A DNA stretch of 64,000 bases from Methylomicrobium sp035916875 (GTDB lineage: Bacteria > Pseudomonadota > Gammaproteobacteria > Methylococcales > Methylomonadaceae): the NCBI RefSeq assembly GCF_035916875.1, contig NZ_JAXUHN010000091.1, positions 54,046 through 118,045 on the forward strand, written 5' to 3'. A program made the translations under genes and the position numbers. Of the stretch, positions 1 to 8,642 are shown piece after piece. Under the pieces are notes generated by a model. It was not told the DNA's origin. It ran no database searches and was given only the letters and a program-made list of their open reading frames with translations. Position 1 is the first letter of the stretch; each line of letters opens with the position of its first letter.

Positions 1-1200
1 CGCGCGATTATCGGCGATTTGCCGGTATTTTTTCGCGGCCAGATGATAGATGCCCGGCATTTTCAGCGCCAAGCCCAGAGGGCTGAGGTAACGCATCTTG
101 ATCAGTATCTGGATATAAGTGTCCAGCCCGGCGTAGAGCCGGTTGTTCCGGTCCAGCGCATAGAGATCGGTCAATAGCACCTCCTGGCTCAACGCGTTTA
201 GCGCCGGGTACTGTCCCGCATTGTCCTGCGCGCCTTTGAAGTCGATGCAGCGGAAAATATCGAAATGATTCAGGATCAGCACGGTCCGGTTGCAGAGCGG
301 GCACAGCTGGTCATAAAACACGGTCAACAGAGGCTCTCCGGCCGTCACGATCCGGCCGATCCTGCGCCACCAACTGAACGGCACCAGCAGCGTGTAAAAG
401 ATCAGCATGCCCATCCCGAACGGATAGATGTTCAACGACAGCGTGATGCCGAGGTGCAGGCCGATGCCGGCGAACAGATAAACCGGGCGCAAGCGGCTCC
501 GGTTGAAGAAGAACAAAAACGTGAACTGGAAAACCAGGATCGTATAACCGATCGCCTTGACCAGAGCTTCCTGATTCAGCAACCACGACATATCCAGCGC
601 GGATACATAATAAGGCTGCGTCGAAGGCAGCCAGGAGCCCAAACCGTTGCGCCAATGTTCGGCAAACAGCTTATGAATCGCCGAATCGAAATACAAAAAG
701 CCAAGGCAGACCACGACCGGCAGGTAATAGGCCAACGCCGAAACCATAGGTTTAGTGTAACTGCGGTAATGCCGAAACGGTGTGCTGAGCTTATAGCGCA
801 GCGCGTCGATCGCAAACGCGCGGTCACCCGGCATGAACAGCAGGAAGAAATTGGCGCCGGTCATGAACATGTCGAAACCGCCGTCAAAATCGCGTTGCAT
901 CGGCGTGAAATTGACGAACACGATCCAGAACAGATAATTTGCCAACAGCGAAAACCGATAGCGGTAGCCGATCGCGACAAAAAAAGCGACCAATGCCCAA
1001 AGGCCGAGAAAAAACGGGATCGTCGGAAATTCGACATCGATATAGGGGATCGGATCGAAAATCAAATGATTAAAATAAATTAAAAACAGAACTTCCTGAA
1101 GCGTAACCAAGCCGTAAAAAAACCGGAATAAGCCGATGCCGGTCGCGGGAACCTGCTTGGCGTGCAGGCGATTAATCAGCGAGAGAACAAATTGAAACAT
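1..1200 (-). CDS. HTTM-domain membrane protein with C-terminal DCC (DUF393) thiol oxidoreductase domain, partial
   Basis: The frame opens with ATG at 1200 and stays open for 400 codons to the left edge, so the 3' end is missing. The N-terminal ~300 residues are hydrophobic with several membrane helices and the segment FDSAIHKLF, as in the HTTM (vitamin K-dependent gamma-carboxylase-like) family. From about residue 315 a soluble domain begins with YDQLCPLCNRTV, the DxLCPxC motif of the DCC (DUF393) family of predicted thiol-disulfide oxidoreductases. HTTM-DCC fusions are known in bacteria, but their substrate is not established. No good Shine-Dalgarno is visible before the ATG, though no better start was found. 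The next gene upstream is divergent. Confidence 0.85.
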   Translation of the reverse strand, partial: MFQFVLSLINRLHAKQVPATGIGLFRFFYGLVTLQEVLFLIYFNHLIFDPIPYIDVEFPTIPFFLGLWALVAFFVAIGYRYRFSLLANYLFWIVFVNFTPMQRDFDGGFDMFMTGANFFLLFMPGDRAFAIDALRYKLSTPFRHYRSYTKPMVSALAYYLPVVVCLGFLYFDSAIHKLFAEHWRNGLGSWLPSTQPYYVSALDMSWLLNQEALVKAIGYTILVFQFTFLFFFNRSRLRPVYLFAGIGLHLGITLSLNIYPFGMGMLIFYTLLVPFSWWRRIGRIVTAGEPLLTVFYDQLCPLCNRTVLILNHFDIFRCIDFKGAQDNAGQYPALNALSQEVLLTDLYALDRNNRLYAGLDTYIQILIKMRYLSPLGLALKMPGIYHLAAKKYRQIADNRA

Positions 1201-1212
1201 GCGGATGATAGG

Positions 1213-1257
1213 ATTGATCGAAACAACCCGCTACAATGCCAAGAATTGATCGAAACA
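1213..1257. repeat. Pair of 13-bp direct repeats upstream of the HTTM gene
   Basis: The 13-mer ATTGATCGAAACA occurs exactly at 1213-1225 and again at 1245-1257, 32 bp apart start to start, about three helical turns. Both copies lie within 60 bp upstream of the HTTM start codon in the divergent intergenic region. They could be paired binding sites for a regulator; no matching regulator gene is adjacent. Confidence 0.5.
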
Positions 1258-1373
1258 TCAAGTCCACAATAAAAGAAAGGTTATCAAAGAGAGCGAAATA
1301 TAAGGATTAGTCAACAGCTCAGGTAAGGACATCGCCGCAATAAGCATATTCAAAACAGCACCGGAGCGTGTCA

Positions 1374-2330
1374 ATGAAAAAGATATTGGTCACCGGCGCG
1401 ACCGGACAAATCGGATCGGAATTAACGCTGGTCCTGAGGGATCAATACGGCGCGGAAAACGTGATCGCAGCCGCCTACAATCGGCGGTCGTCCACCGAGT
1501 TGCCGGAATCGGGGCCTTTTTACGGGATCGATGTACGCGATACCGATAGCATCGAACAGATCGTCGCCGATCATCGTTGCGATACGATCTTTCATCTCGC
1601 CGCGCTGTTGTCCGCGGTCGCCGAAGATAGGCCGCAGGAAGCCTGGGACATTAACATGAACGGCCTGATCAATGTGCTGGAAGCCTCCAGAAAGCACCGG
1701 TGCTCGGTGTTTTTTCCGAGTTCGATCGGCGCTTTCGGTCCCGGCACGCCGGCAAATGATACGCCGCAGGACACGATGCAGCGGCCGACCACGATTTACG
1801 GCATCACCAAGGTGTCCGGCGAACTGCTATGCGACTATTATTACCGCCGCTTCGGCGTCGATACGCGCGGCCTACGTTATCCGGGGCTGATTTCGAGCAA
1901 GGTGCTGCCGGGTGGAGGTTCGACCGATTATGCGGTCGAAATTTTTTATGCGGCCTTAACCGCCCGGCATTACGACTGTTTTTTGAGCGCCGAAACGCAA
2001 CTGGACATGATGTACATGCCGGATGCGATCGACGCCGCGATCCGGCTGATGAACGCGGACAACAACACCCTGCGCCACCGCAATGCCTTCAATGTAACCG
2101 CAATGAGTTTCACCCCTGCGAAGCTCGCGGCCGAAATCCAAAAGCATATTCCCGACTTCACGATCGCTTATGCGATCGATCCGGTGCGCCAGGCCATCGC
2201 GTCCTCCTGGCCCAGGCACATGGACGACAGCGCCGCCCGCGCCGAATGGGGCTGGCAACCGCGCTTCGACCTCGCGGCGATGGTCCGGGATATGCTTGAA
2301 AAAATCGCGGTCAAAATACAAAACGGTTAA
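1374..2330 (+). CDS. SDR-type L-threonine 3-dehydrogenase (NAD-dependent epimerase fold)
   Basis: Predicted 318-aa Rossmann enzyme that oxidises L-threonine to 2-amino-3-ketobutyrate with NAD+. The N-terminus carries the dinucleotide-binding motif GATGQIGSEL. The SDR active site is visible as the Ser of FPSSIGAFGP and YGITK (Tyr-x3-Lys). It belongs to the extended short-chain type of threonine dehydrogenase rather than the zinc MDR type of E. coli. ATG at 1374 is preferred over GTG at 1368 because GGAG at 1363-1366 is spaced 7 nt from the ATG. The CoA ligase that consumes its product starts 12 bp downstream, so the two form an operon. A generic sugar epimerase is the alternative, but the neighbour argues against it. 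Confidence 0.85.
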   Translation: MKKILVTGATGQIGSELTLVLRDQYGAENVIAAAYNRRSSTELPESGPFYGIDVRDTDSIEQIVADHRCDTIFHLAALLSAVAEDRPQEAWDINMNGLINVLEASRKHRCSVFFPSSIGAFGPGTPANDTPQDTMQRPTTIYGITKVSGELLCDYYYRRFGVDTRGLRYPGLISSKVLPGGGSTDYAVEIFYAALTARHYDCFLSAETQLDMMYMPDAIDAAIRLMNADNNTLRHRNAFNVTAMSFTPAKLAAEIQKHIPDFTIAYAIDPVRQAIASSWPRHMDDSAARAEWGWQPRFDLAAMVRDMLEKIAVKIQNG

Positions 2331-2342
2331 CCGGAGGTCAAT

Positions 2343-3566
2343 ATGTCGCTGACAAAAATTGAAACGCTGCTGCACGCTAAAGTCAATCAACTACAACTTC
2401 AGGGCATCGGCAAGGGGCACGAGAAAGTGGTGGCCGGTATCCTGCCGGCGGCGGAAGGTTTCGGGCCGCGTTATTTGCTGGAAGGTTTCGGCAATAGTCC
2501 ATATCTGCGCATGAATTCGAATGCCTATCTGGGCCTTGGACTCGATCGACGCGTGATCCGCGCCGAGGCCGAAGCGGTCGAAACCTTCGGCGCGGGCCCC
2601 GGCGCGGTTCGCTTCATCAGCGGCACCTACCGTCCCCATGTCGAGCTTGAAAAAAGGCTGGCCGAATTTCACAGCCGCGACGCCGCGATGCTGTTCAGCG
2701 CAGCCTATGCGACGATGCTCGGCGTGCTGCCGCAGTTGATCGCGGAGGATACGCTCGTGGTCAGCGATGCCTTGAATCATAACTGCATCATCAACGCGAT
2801 CCGGCTCGCCCAACCGGCCCGCAAGGAAGTGTTCGCGCACGGCGATCTCGTCGCGCTGGACAAAATCCTGGCCGCTTATCGCGGCCAGGTCAAGCGTGTC
2901 TGCGTGGTCGTCGATGGTGTCTTCAGCATGCGCGGCGATCATGCGGAACTCGGCAAAATCGGCGCGATTTGCGGCAACTATGATGAGTCTTATGAGCAAG
3001 GCGTCATCACGCTGGTCGATGATTCGCACGGCGTCGGCGCTCTCGGCAGGACCGGGCGCGGAACCGAGGAAGTCGCCGGAGGCAAGGCCGACATCTTAGT
3101 CGGCACGCTCGGCAAGGCTTTTGGGGTGAACGGCGGCTATGTCGTCTCCAGCGCGGCTGTTATAGCTTATCTTAGGGAAAGCGCGCCGTTATACATCTAT
3201 TCGAATCCGATCACGCCCGGCGAAGCGGCGGCGGCTCTGTCCGCCTTGCAGATCGTCGACAGCCGGGAAGGCGTTAATCTGTTGGAAAGATTGCGCGGAT
3301 TGAGCCTCCGCCTCAGGTCCGGCCTAGAGCGCTTAGGCTTTGAGACCCTGCCTGGCGAACATCCGATTGTGCCGATTTTGATCCGCGACACCGGCAAAAC
3401 CTCCGCCCTGGTCGAGCATTTGTTTGCGCACAAGATTCTGGCGACCGGCCTGAATTATCCGGTGGTCCCCAAAGGCGAGCAGGAAATCAGGCTGCAGGTT
3501 TCCGCCAATCATACCGAAAAGGATTTGGACTATTTGCTGGAGTGCTTGGCGAAATTCAAATACTGA
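2343..3566 (+). CDS. kbl: 2-amino-3-ketobutyrate CoA ligase (glycine C-acetyltransferase)
   Basis: A 407-aa PLP enzyme of the alpha-oxoamine synthase family. Family landmarks are DDSHGVGALGRTGRG, which contains the PLP-ring-stacking and Asp/His region, and VGTLGKAFGVNGGYV, whose Lys should form the Schiff base. It cleaves 2-amino-3-ketobutyrate with CoA to glycine and acetyl-CoA. A clear GGAGG (2333-2337) sits 5 nt before the ATG. Immediately downstream of the threonine dehydrogenase, it completes the two-step threonine-to-glycine route. Related oxoamine synthases (BioF, HemA, serine palmitoyltransferase) are less likely given the partner gene. Confidence 0.88.
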   Translation: MSLTKIETLLHAKVNQLQLQGIGKGHEKVVAGILPAAEGFGPRYLLEGFGNSPYLRMNSNAYLGLGLDRRVIRAEAEAVETFGAGPGAVRFISGTYRPHVELEKRLAEFHSRDAAMLFSAAYATMLGVLPQLIAEDTLVVSDALNHNCIINAIRLAQPARKEVFAHGDLVALDKILAAYRGQVKRVCVVVDGVFSMRGDHAELGKIGAICGNYDESYEQGVITLVDDSHGVGALGRTGRGTEEVAGGKADILVGTLGKAFGVNGGYVVSSAAVIAYLRESAPLYIYSNPITPGEAAAALSALQIVDSREGVNLLERLRGLSLRLRSGLERLGFETLPGEHPIVPILIRDTGKTSALVEHLFAHKILATGLNYPVVPKGEQEIRLQVSANHTEKDLDYLLECLAKFKY

Positions 3567-3754
3567 CCCTGCCGAGTTGATTTAATCGCTCAAACAACAA
3601 ACGGATGCGGCAACATATTGTTACGATCGATTGCGTCGTATAATTGAAATAAATTTCTCGCTAACTTGCCGTTCCAGAATGGCTCGATTAACATTGCCTG
3701 CAGGGTTAGCTCAATCAACATCAACTGCTCCAAATTTAAAAGCGGACAAGATCC

Positions 3755-6160
3755 ATGAAACCATTTTGCAAACCGGGCGTTTTCGGCAGTTTCTCGGTTA
3801 AACCAGCGAAAATCCACAATTTTTGTCTGATCTCGGCGCTGACGGTGCTGGTCGGATGCGCGGCCACGTCCGTCTCCGAACTGAACGATTCGAAAGCGAC
3901 GGCCGGCTACGATCCGAAAGACACCGACAAGCTGTTCGTGGTCGATTGCCTGTTGCCGGGACAGGTACGCAAGCTCGGCGCGCGGGCGATGTATTTGACC
4001 GCGCGGCGGCCAATCCAGACCACCGCGGGCGATTGCGAAATGCGCGGCGGCGAATATGTCGCATATGACCGCGCGAATGCTGCGTCGTCGTTGAAGATCT
4101 GGTTGCCGCAGGCGCAGCAGGGCGATCCGGAGGCGCAGGTCAAGGTTGGCGAAATTTATGAAAAAGGACTCGGCGGCATGGCCGACCCCAAGCTGGCCGC
4201 AGAGTGGTATTTGAAAGCGGCCGAGAAAGGCAATTCGCAGGCACAGATCAACTTGGGCTATCTGTACGAAAAAGGCCTCGGCGTCAAACAGGACAAGGCG
4301 ACCGCATTGAACTGGTACCGCAAGGCATCGGGACTGGCCAACTCCGATTTGCAATTTTCCAGCGTCATCGAGGCCAACTACCAGCAGCAATTGACGCAAT
4401 TGCGCGAAGAATCGCAAGGCTACAAGGAAGAGGCGGAAAATCTGCGAACTCAACTGGACGCCACTCGACAACAATTAACCGAACAAAAGCAGCAATCGCG
4501 AACGATCGAAAGGCAACTCGACGAAACCCGCAACCGATTGAATCAGGAAAAAGGTAAGGCTAGCCGCAACGAAGGTCTCATCGAATCGCTGCAACAGGAA
4601 GTCGAGACCAAAAAGTCGCATCTAAAAAACCAGCAACAGCAGGTCTCCCAACTCGAAAAACAATTGAAAGCCGAAGAGCGGCAACTTAAGAGCCAGCCGA
4701 AATCGCAAGTGATTGCACGTCAGGAGCCGAAACAGGCGCCCGCCACAGAAGAATCCGAGCCGGTCGAAGAGTCTCAAGTCAATACTTCAGAGAATAATCT
4801 GGCCGAAATGGAAGCGCGCCTGAAAACGCTCGAAAGCCAATATCAGGCCAGTTCCGCGCAAATCAACATGGAGGTCAATACGATCGAGGAGAAAGCCAAA
4901 CAGGCAAGCAGCACGCAGGAAAAACTCGCTGTCGAGACCTTGCGTACCAAATTGTCCGACTCCAAGAGCCATCTGCTCGCGCAGGGCGGACAAATCAAGG
5001 AACTCAAAAACGCAATCGCGAAAGAAAAGAGCAATCTGGCACAGCCGTTAACGCTCGCGAAAGCGGGCCCGTCGATCGAAATCCTCGATCCGCCGGTCAA
5101 ATTGACCCGGGGAACCGAGCCGAGCTTCCGTCTGCGCTCGGCGACCAAAATCAAGGAAATCATCGGCAAGATTTCATCGCCCACCGGATTGAGAAGCTTG
5201 CAGATCAATGAATTGCCGGTTCAGCCCGACAAGGATGGAGTCTTCAAATCCGAAATCCCAATCGCATCGGCTTCAACCTCGGTCAAGATCGTCGCTACCG
5301 ACAAACAAAACCGGCGCAGTCTGATTTCCTTCAATCTGCTGGCTCCGACGCAATCCGCCGCGCAAACATTTGACGAAGCGCCCGAAAGCATGACCTCGAG
5401 CACCTACCCGTCGGTCAATTTCGGCAAATTTTATGCGCTGATCATCGGCAACAACAATTATGCGAGCATGCCGACTTTGAATACTTCGGCAAACGACGCC
5501 AAGGCGGTTGACGAAGTCCTGCGCTCGCGCTACGGTTTCCAGACGAAACTGTTGATCAACGCGAACCGGCATCAAATCATGACCGCGTTCAATGACCTGC
5601 GTCAGAGCCTGACCGACCAGGACAACCTGTTGATTTATTACGCCGGGCACGGCGAAATCGACAAAAGCGACGAAAGCGCCTACTGGCTGCCGACCGACGC
5701 CGAACCGAACAACACCGCGAACTGGCTGTCCAGCTTCAATGTGACCCAATACCTGAATGTGATCCCGGCCAGGCATATCCTGGTGATCGCCGATTCCTGC
5801 TATTCGGGCGCGATGACGCAGGGCGCGATTGTACGTCTGCCGAAGGACATGCCGGAGGATAAACGCGAAAAATGGCTCAAGTTCATGATGAACCGCAAAG
5901 CGCGCACTGTGATGACGTCAGGCGGCGAGGAACCGGTGCTCGATTCCGGCGGCGGCAATCACTCCGTCTTTGCGAAGGCGTTGCTGAACGCGCTGAAATC
6001 GAACAAGGGCATGATGGTCGATTACGAACTGTTCCGAATCGTTTCAGGACAGGTCAAAAAATCCGCATCGATGGTCGGCTTTCAACAGTCGCCGGAATAT
6101 TCCGCGTTGCAGCATGCTGGTCATGAAGGCAGCCCGTTCTTTTTCGTTCCGAAAGGCTAA
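3755..6160 (+). CDS. Outer-membrane lipoprotein with Sel1 repeats, coiled coil and C-terminal caspase-like (peptidase C14) domain
   Basis: An 801-aa protein. A lipoprotein signal ends at LVGC (Cys35) and is followed by Ala-Ala, so no inner-membrane retention signal is seen. Residues ~110-200 hold two Sel1-like repeats (GDPEAQVKVGEIYEKGLGG and a second unit ending YEKGLGVKQDKATALNWY). Residues ~205-430 are Gln/Glu/Lys-rich coiled coil, followed by a small beta-rich segment. Residues ~555-800 are a caspase-fold domain with its dyad visible: YYAGHG (His632) and DSCYSG (Cys682). It is the first gene of a plus-strand trio with a Ser/Thr kinase 17 bp downstream, converging on T6SS genes. The domains are clear. 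A role in sensing or processing at the envelope is inference. Confidence 0.88.
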   Translation: MKPFCKPGVFGSFSVKPAKIHNFCLISALTVLVGCAATSVSELNDSKATAGYDPKDTDKLFVVDCLLPGQVRKLGARAMYLTARRPIQTTAGDCEMRGGEYVAYDRANAASSLKIWLPQAQQGDPEAQVKVGEIYEKGLGGMADPKLAAEWYLKAAEKGNSQAQINLGYLYEKGLGVKQDKATALNWYRKASGLANSDLQFSSVIEANYQQQLTQLREESQGYKEEAENLRTQLDATRQQLTEQKQQSRTIERQLDETRNRLNQEKGKASRNEGLIESLQQEVETKKSHLKNQQQQVSQLEKQLKAEERQLKSQPKSQVIARQEPKQAPATEESEPVEESQVNTSENNLAEMEARLKTLESQYQASSAQINMEVNTIEEKAKQASSTQEKLAVETLRTKLSDSKSHLLAQGGQIKELKNAIAKEKSNLAQPLTLAKAGPSIEILDPPVKLTRGTEPSFRLRSATKIKEIIGKISSPTGLRSLQINELPVQPDKDGVFKSEIPIASASTSVKIVATDKQNRRSLISFNLLAPTQSAAQTFDEAPESMTSSTYPSVNFGKFYALIIGNNNYASMPTLNTSANDAKAVDEVLRSRYGFQTKLLINANRHQIMTAFNDLRQSLTDQDNLLIYYAGHGEIDKSDESAYWLPTDAEPNNTANWLSSFNVTQYLNVIPARHILVIADSCYSGAMTQGAIVRLPKDMPEDKREKWLKFMMNRKARTVMTSGGEEPVLDSGGGNHSVFAKALLNALKSNKGMMVDYELFRIVSGQVKKSASMVGFQQSPEYSALQHAGHEGSPFFFVPKG

Positions 6161-6177
6161 CCCATTCCCAAGCCGTT

Positions 6178-7749
6178 ATGACAGATAAAAGCGCCGACGA
6201 TATTACCGATGACGCAACCCGGATTGCGCCGAGGCCGGCCAATAGTCCGAAAACCGGGCCGACGGGCGCAAGCCCGCATCGGCCTATAGCGGAGACTGAC
6301 GAGACGATCGTGACCCCCATCAAGGCGGGCTTGCCACCGTCCGCCGCGGCAAGCGCTTTCGGCCTGGACGCCGACACGCTGGTCAGCCCGTCCGCTCGCA
6401 CCGCGCCGCCGACCGCCACCTCGCGCACCGCCAGAACCCTCGGTTTTAGCACGGAATCCCCTTCGGCCCCGCTGGCCGTCGGCTCGGTGATCAAAGAACG
6501 TTTCGTGCTCAAGGAAGTGATCGGCTGCGGCGGCATGGGCACCGTATTCCGAGCAACCGACCTGCGCCGTGAGGAAGCCCTCGACGAAACCCCGGATGTC
6601 GCGATCAAGGTGTTGAATGAAGGGTTCCGCGAAGACCCCGAACTCTTCATCGCGCTGCAAAGAGAAACCAAAAAAACCCAGCAACTGGCGCACCCCAACA
6701 TCGTCACCGTCTATGACTTCGACCGGGACGGCAGCAATGTGTTCATGGTGATGCAAATACTGGACGGCCAGTCGCTCCGGCAATACATTCGCGAACACGC
6801 GCCCAACGGCCTGCCGTTCAAGAAAGCCTGGCCGATTATCAAAGGCCTGGCGCTGGCCCTGGCATATGCGCACAAACACAACATCATCCATTCCGACTTC
6901 AAACCCGGCAACGCCTTCATCACGGCCGACGGCAATGTGAAGGTGCTCGACTTCGGCATCGCCTGCGCGGCGGCCCGCACGGACGCCACCCATGACAAAA
7001 CGGTTTTCAATGCCCGGGATCTCGGCGCACTGACGCCCGAATACGCAAGCCTCGAAATGTTCGAAAATCAGCCTCCAGACCCGCGCGACGACATTTATGC
7101 GCTGGGCTGCGTGGCCTACGAACTGCTGACCGGCAAGCATCCTTTCGGCAAGATTGCCGCGCCGAAAGCCTGCGAAGTCAATTTGCAGCCACCGGCAATT
7201 CCGGGTTTGAAGCGGCAGCACTGGAACGCGCTGGTTCATGCGCTCGCCTTCAAAAAAGAGCAACGTACGCCTTCGGTCAATCAGTTCATCAATGAGTTCG
7301 AACCGCGCGCGAAACTCCCCTGGATTTTATCGGGCGTCACCGCGCTGGCCTTACTCAGTGCGGCGGGCGCTTATGTCTATCTCTATTACAATGTCGATCC
7401 CTTGGCCGAAAAGGTCATTGCGCTGACGCCGGAACAGGAACTCAAGGTCAAAGATCTGTTGGAACTCGCACAGATTCACTACGACGTCGGCTTCATCACC
7501 GCGCCATCCGGCAGCAATGCGTTATGGGCCTACCGTCAGGTGCTCGAAATCGATCCGTATAATAAACCCGCCAAGGCCGGGCTCGAAAAAATCGCGAATC
7601 TCTGCGAACAACAGGCGGAAGAATTGTTCCAACAAAACAATATCACCGAAAGCTTGGTCAAGATCGAAGAAGGGCTGGAAGCCGTGCCTAAACATGACGG
7701 CTTGTTGGCATTGAAAAAACAGATTATGGAATTGCAAGGCCGCCAGTAA
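6178..7749 (+). CDS. Transmembrane Ser/Thr protein kinase, PpkA-like, T6SS-associated
   Basis: A 523-aa protein. Residues 1-100 are a low-complexity Thr/Pro/Ala-rich tail with several Thr-rich spots that could be phosphorylated. Residues ~103-370 are a Hanks-type kinase domain with glycine loop GCGGMG (~116-121), catalytic loop IIHSDFKPGN (~Asp238) and DFG (~258). HSD replaces the common HRD, so this is a non-RD kinase with the catalytic Asp retained. One membrane helix (~379-403) is followed by ~120 residues of TPR-like helices predicted to be periplasmic. The architecture matches T6SS PpkA-type kinases, which act with a PP2C phosphatase (12172-13791) and FHA targets, all present nearby. Confidence 0.9.
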   Translation: MTDKSADDITDDATRIAPRPANSPKTGPTGASPHRPIAETDETIVTPIKAGLPPSAAASAFGLDADTLVSPSARTAPPTATSRTARTLGFSTESPSAPLAVGSVIKERFVLKEVIGCGGMGTVFRATDLRREEALDETPDVAIKVLNEGFREDPELFIALQRETKKTQQLAHPNIVTVYDFDRDGSNVFMVMQILDGQSLRQYIREHAPNGLPFKKAWPIIKGLALALAYAHKHNIIHSDFKPGNAFITADGNVKVLDFGIACAAARTDATHDKTVFNARDLGALTPEYASLEMFENQPPDPRDDIYALGCVAYELLTGKHPFGKIAAPKACEVNLQPPAIPGLKRQHWNALVHALAFKKEQRTPSVNQFINEFEPRAKLPWILSGVTALALLSAAGAYVYLYYNVDPLAEKVIALTPEQELKVKDLLELAQIHYDVGFITAPSGSNALWAYRQVLEIDPYNKPAKAGLEKIANLCEQQAEELFQQNNITESLVKIEEGLEAVPKHDGLLALKKQIMELQGRQ

Positions 7750-7777
7750 AGCGCCCGCATCCGAACGGAAATGCCCG

Positions 7778-8581
7778 ATGCGTCGCCTTATATTGCTTTG
7801 CTGGCTGCCGCTTTTATCGGCCGGATGCGCCGCCCCCGAAATCCGGCTGGACCGGGAAGCCGAGCGCCTGGGTTTGACACGCTCCCTCGTAAAAGGCACG
7901 GACTATCAACACGTCGTTTATCGGAATCGGGCCGGGTTTCAAAACGGTGAGTTGCACGTTTATCTGGACGGCGACGGCTCGCCCTGGATTCACCATCAAC
8001 TGATTGCGGACAATCCTACGCCGCGCAATCCGCTCGTGCTCAGATTGATCTCGCAGGACCCGTCCGCATCGCTTTATCTGGGCCGCCCCTGTTATCATGG
8101 TTTCGGGACAAAGCCGCCCTGCACTGCTGAACTCTGGACCCTTCGACGCTATTCCAAAACCGTCGTCGATACGATGACCGCCGCGCTCAGGGAACTCCGG
8201 AACGCCTTGCATCCCCGGAAGACGGTGTTGATCGGTTTCAGCGGCGGCGCCGCCTTGGCGATGCTGTTGGCCGAACGCATGGACGGTTTAAGTGGCATCG
8301 TCACGATCGCAGGCAATCTGGATCCCGATGCCTGGGCAGAGCGGCATCACTATTCGCCTCTGACCGGTTCGGAAAATCCGGCAAAGCATCCGCCCCTATC
8401 CGACAAGATTTTTCAACTGCATCTGGCCGGCGCAAAAGACACGAACATTCCGCCGGATTTGATCCGGGCTGCCGTTCAGCGTCAGCCATCAGCAACGTTT
8501 ATTGTACTGCCCGACGCCGATCATGACTGTTGCTGGGAGAAGCTCTGGCCGCCCATCCTCGAAACGATCAAAGCCCGGTAG
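7778..8581 (+). CDS. Alpha/beta-hydrolase lipoprotein
   Basis: A 267-aa protein whose short signal peptide ends in LLSAGC (Cys17), a lipobox followed by Ala-Ala, which predicts outer-membrane anchoring. An alpha/beta-hydrolase nucleophile elbow GFSGG places the serine at residue 155, and the C-terminal DADHDCCW supplies a likely catalytic His249. It starts 28 bp after the kinase and closes the caspase-kinase-hydrolase operon. The substrate is unknown. Family members include esterases and lipases. A T6SS accessory role rests only on position, and a lipoprotein signal makes an exported effector less likely. Confidence 0.75.
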   Translation: MRRLILLCWLPLLSAGCAAPEIRLDREAERLGLTRSLVKGTDYQHVVYRNRAGFQNGELHVYLDGDGSPWIHHQLIADNPTPRNPLVLRLISQDPSASLYLGRPCYHGFGTKPPCTAELWTLRRYSKTVVDTMTAALRELRNALHPRKTVLIGFSGGAALAMLLAERMDGLSGIVTIAGNLDPDAWAERHHYSPLTGSENPAKHPPLSDKIFQLHLAGAKDTNIPPDLIRAAVQRQPSATFIVLPDADHDCCWEKLWPPILETIKAR

Positions 8582-8642
8582 TATTGATGCAATAGCGGCT
8601 ATGTGGCAACGCAATGCATGGCGGCTTCTCGTCAGGAAGCGT

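Noticed and set aside
265..1083. Long plus-strand open frame (272 codons)
   Set aside because: It is antisense to the HTTM-DCC gene, Arg/Gln-rich with no family resemblance; the minus strand encodes clear helices and the DCC motif.
8582..8642. Small hairpin GCTTC/GAAGC between convergent T6SS genes as a terminator
   Set aside because: The stem is only 5 bp and no T-run follows.
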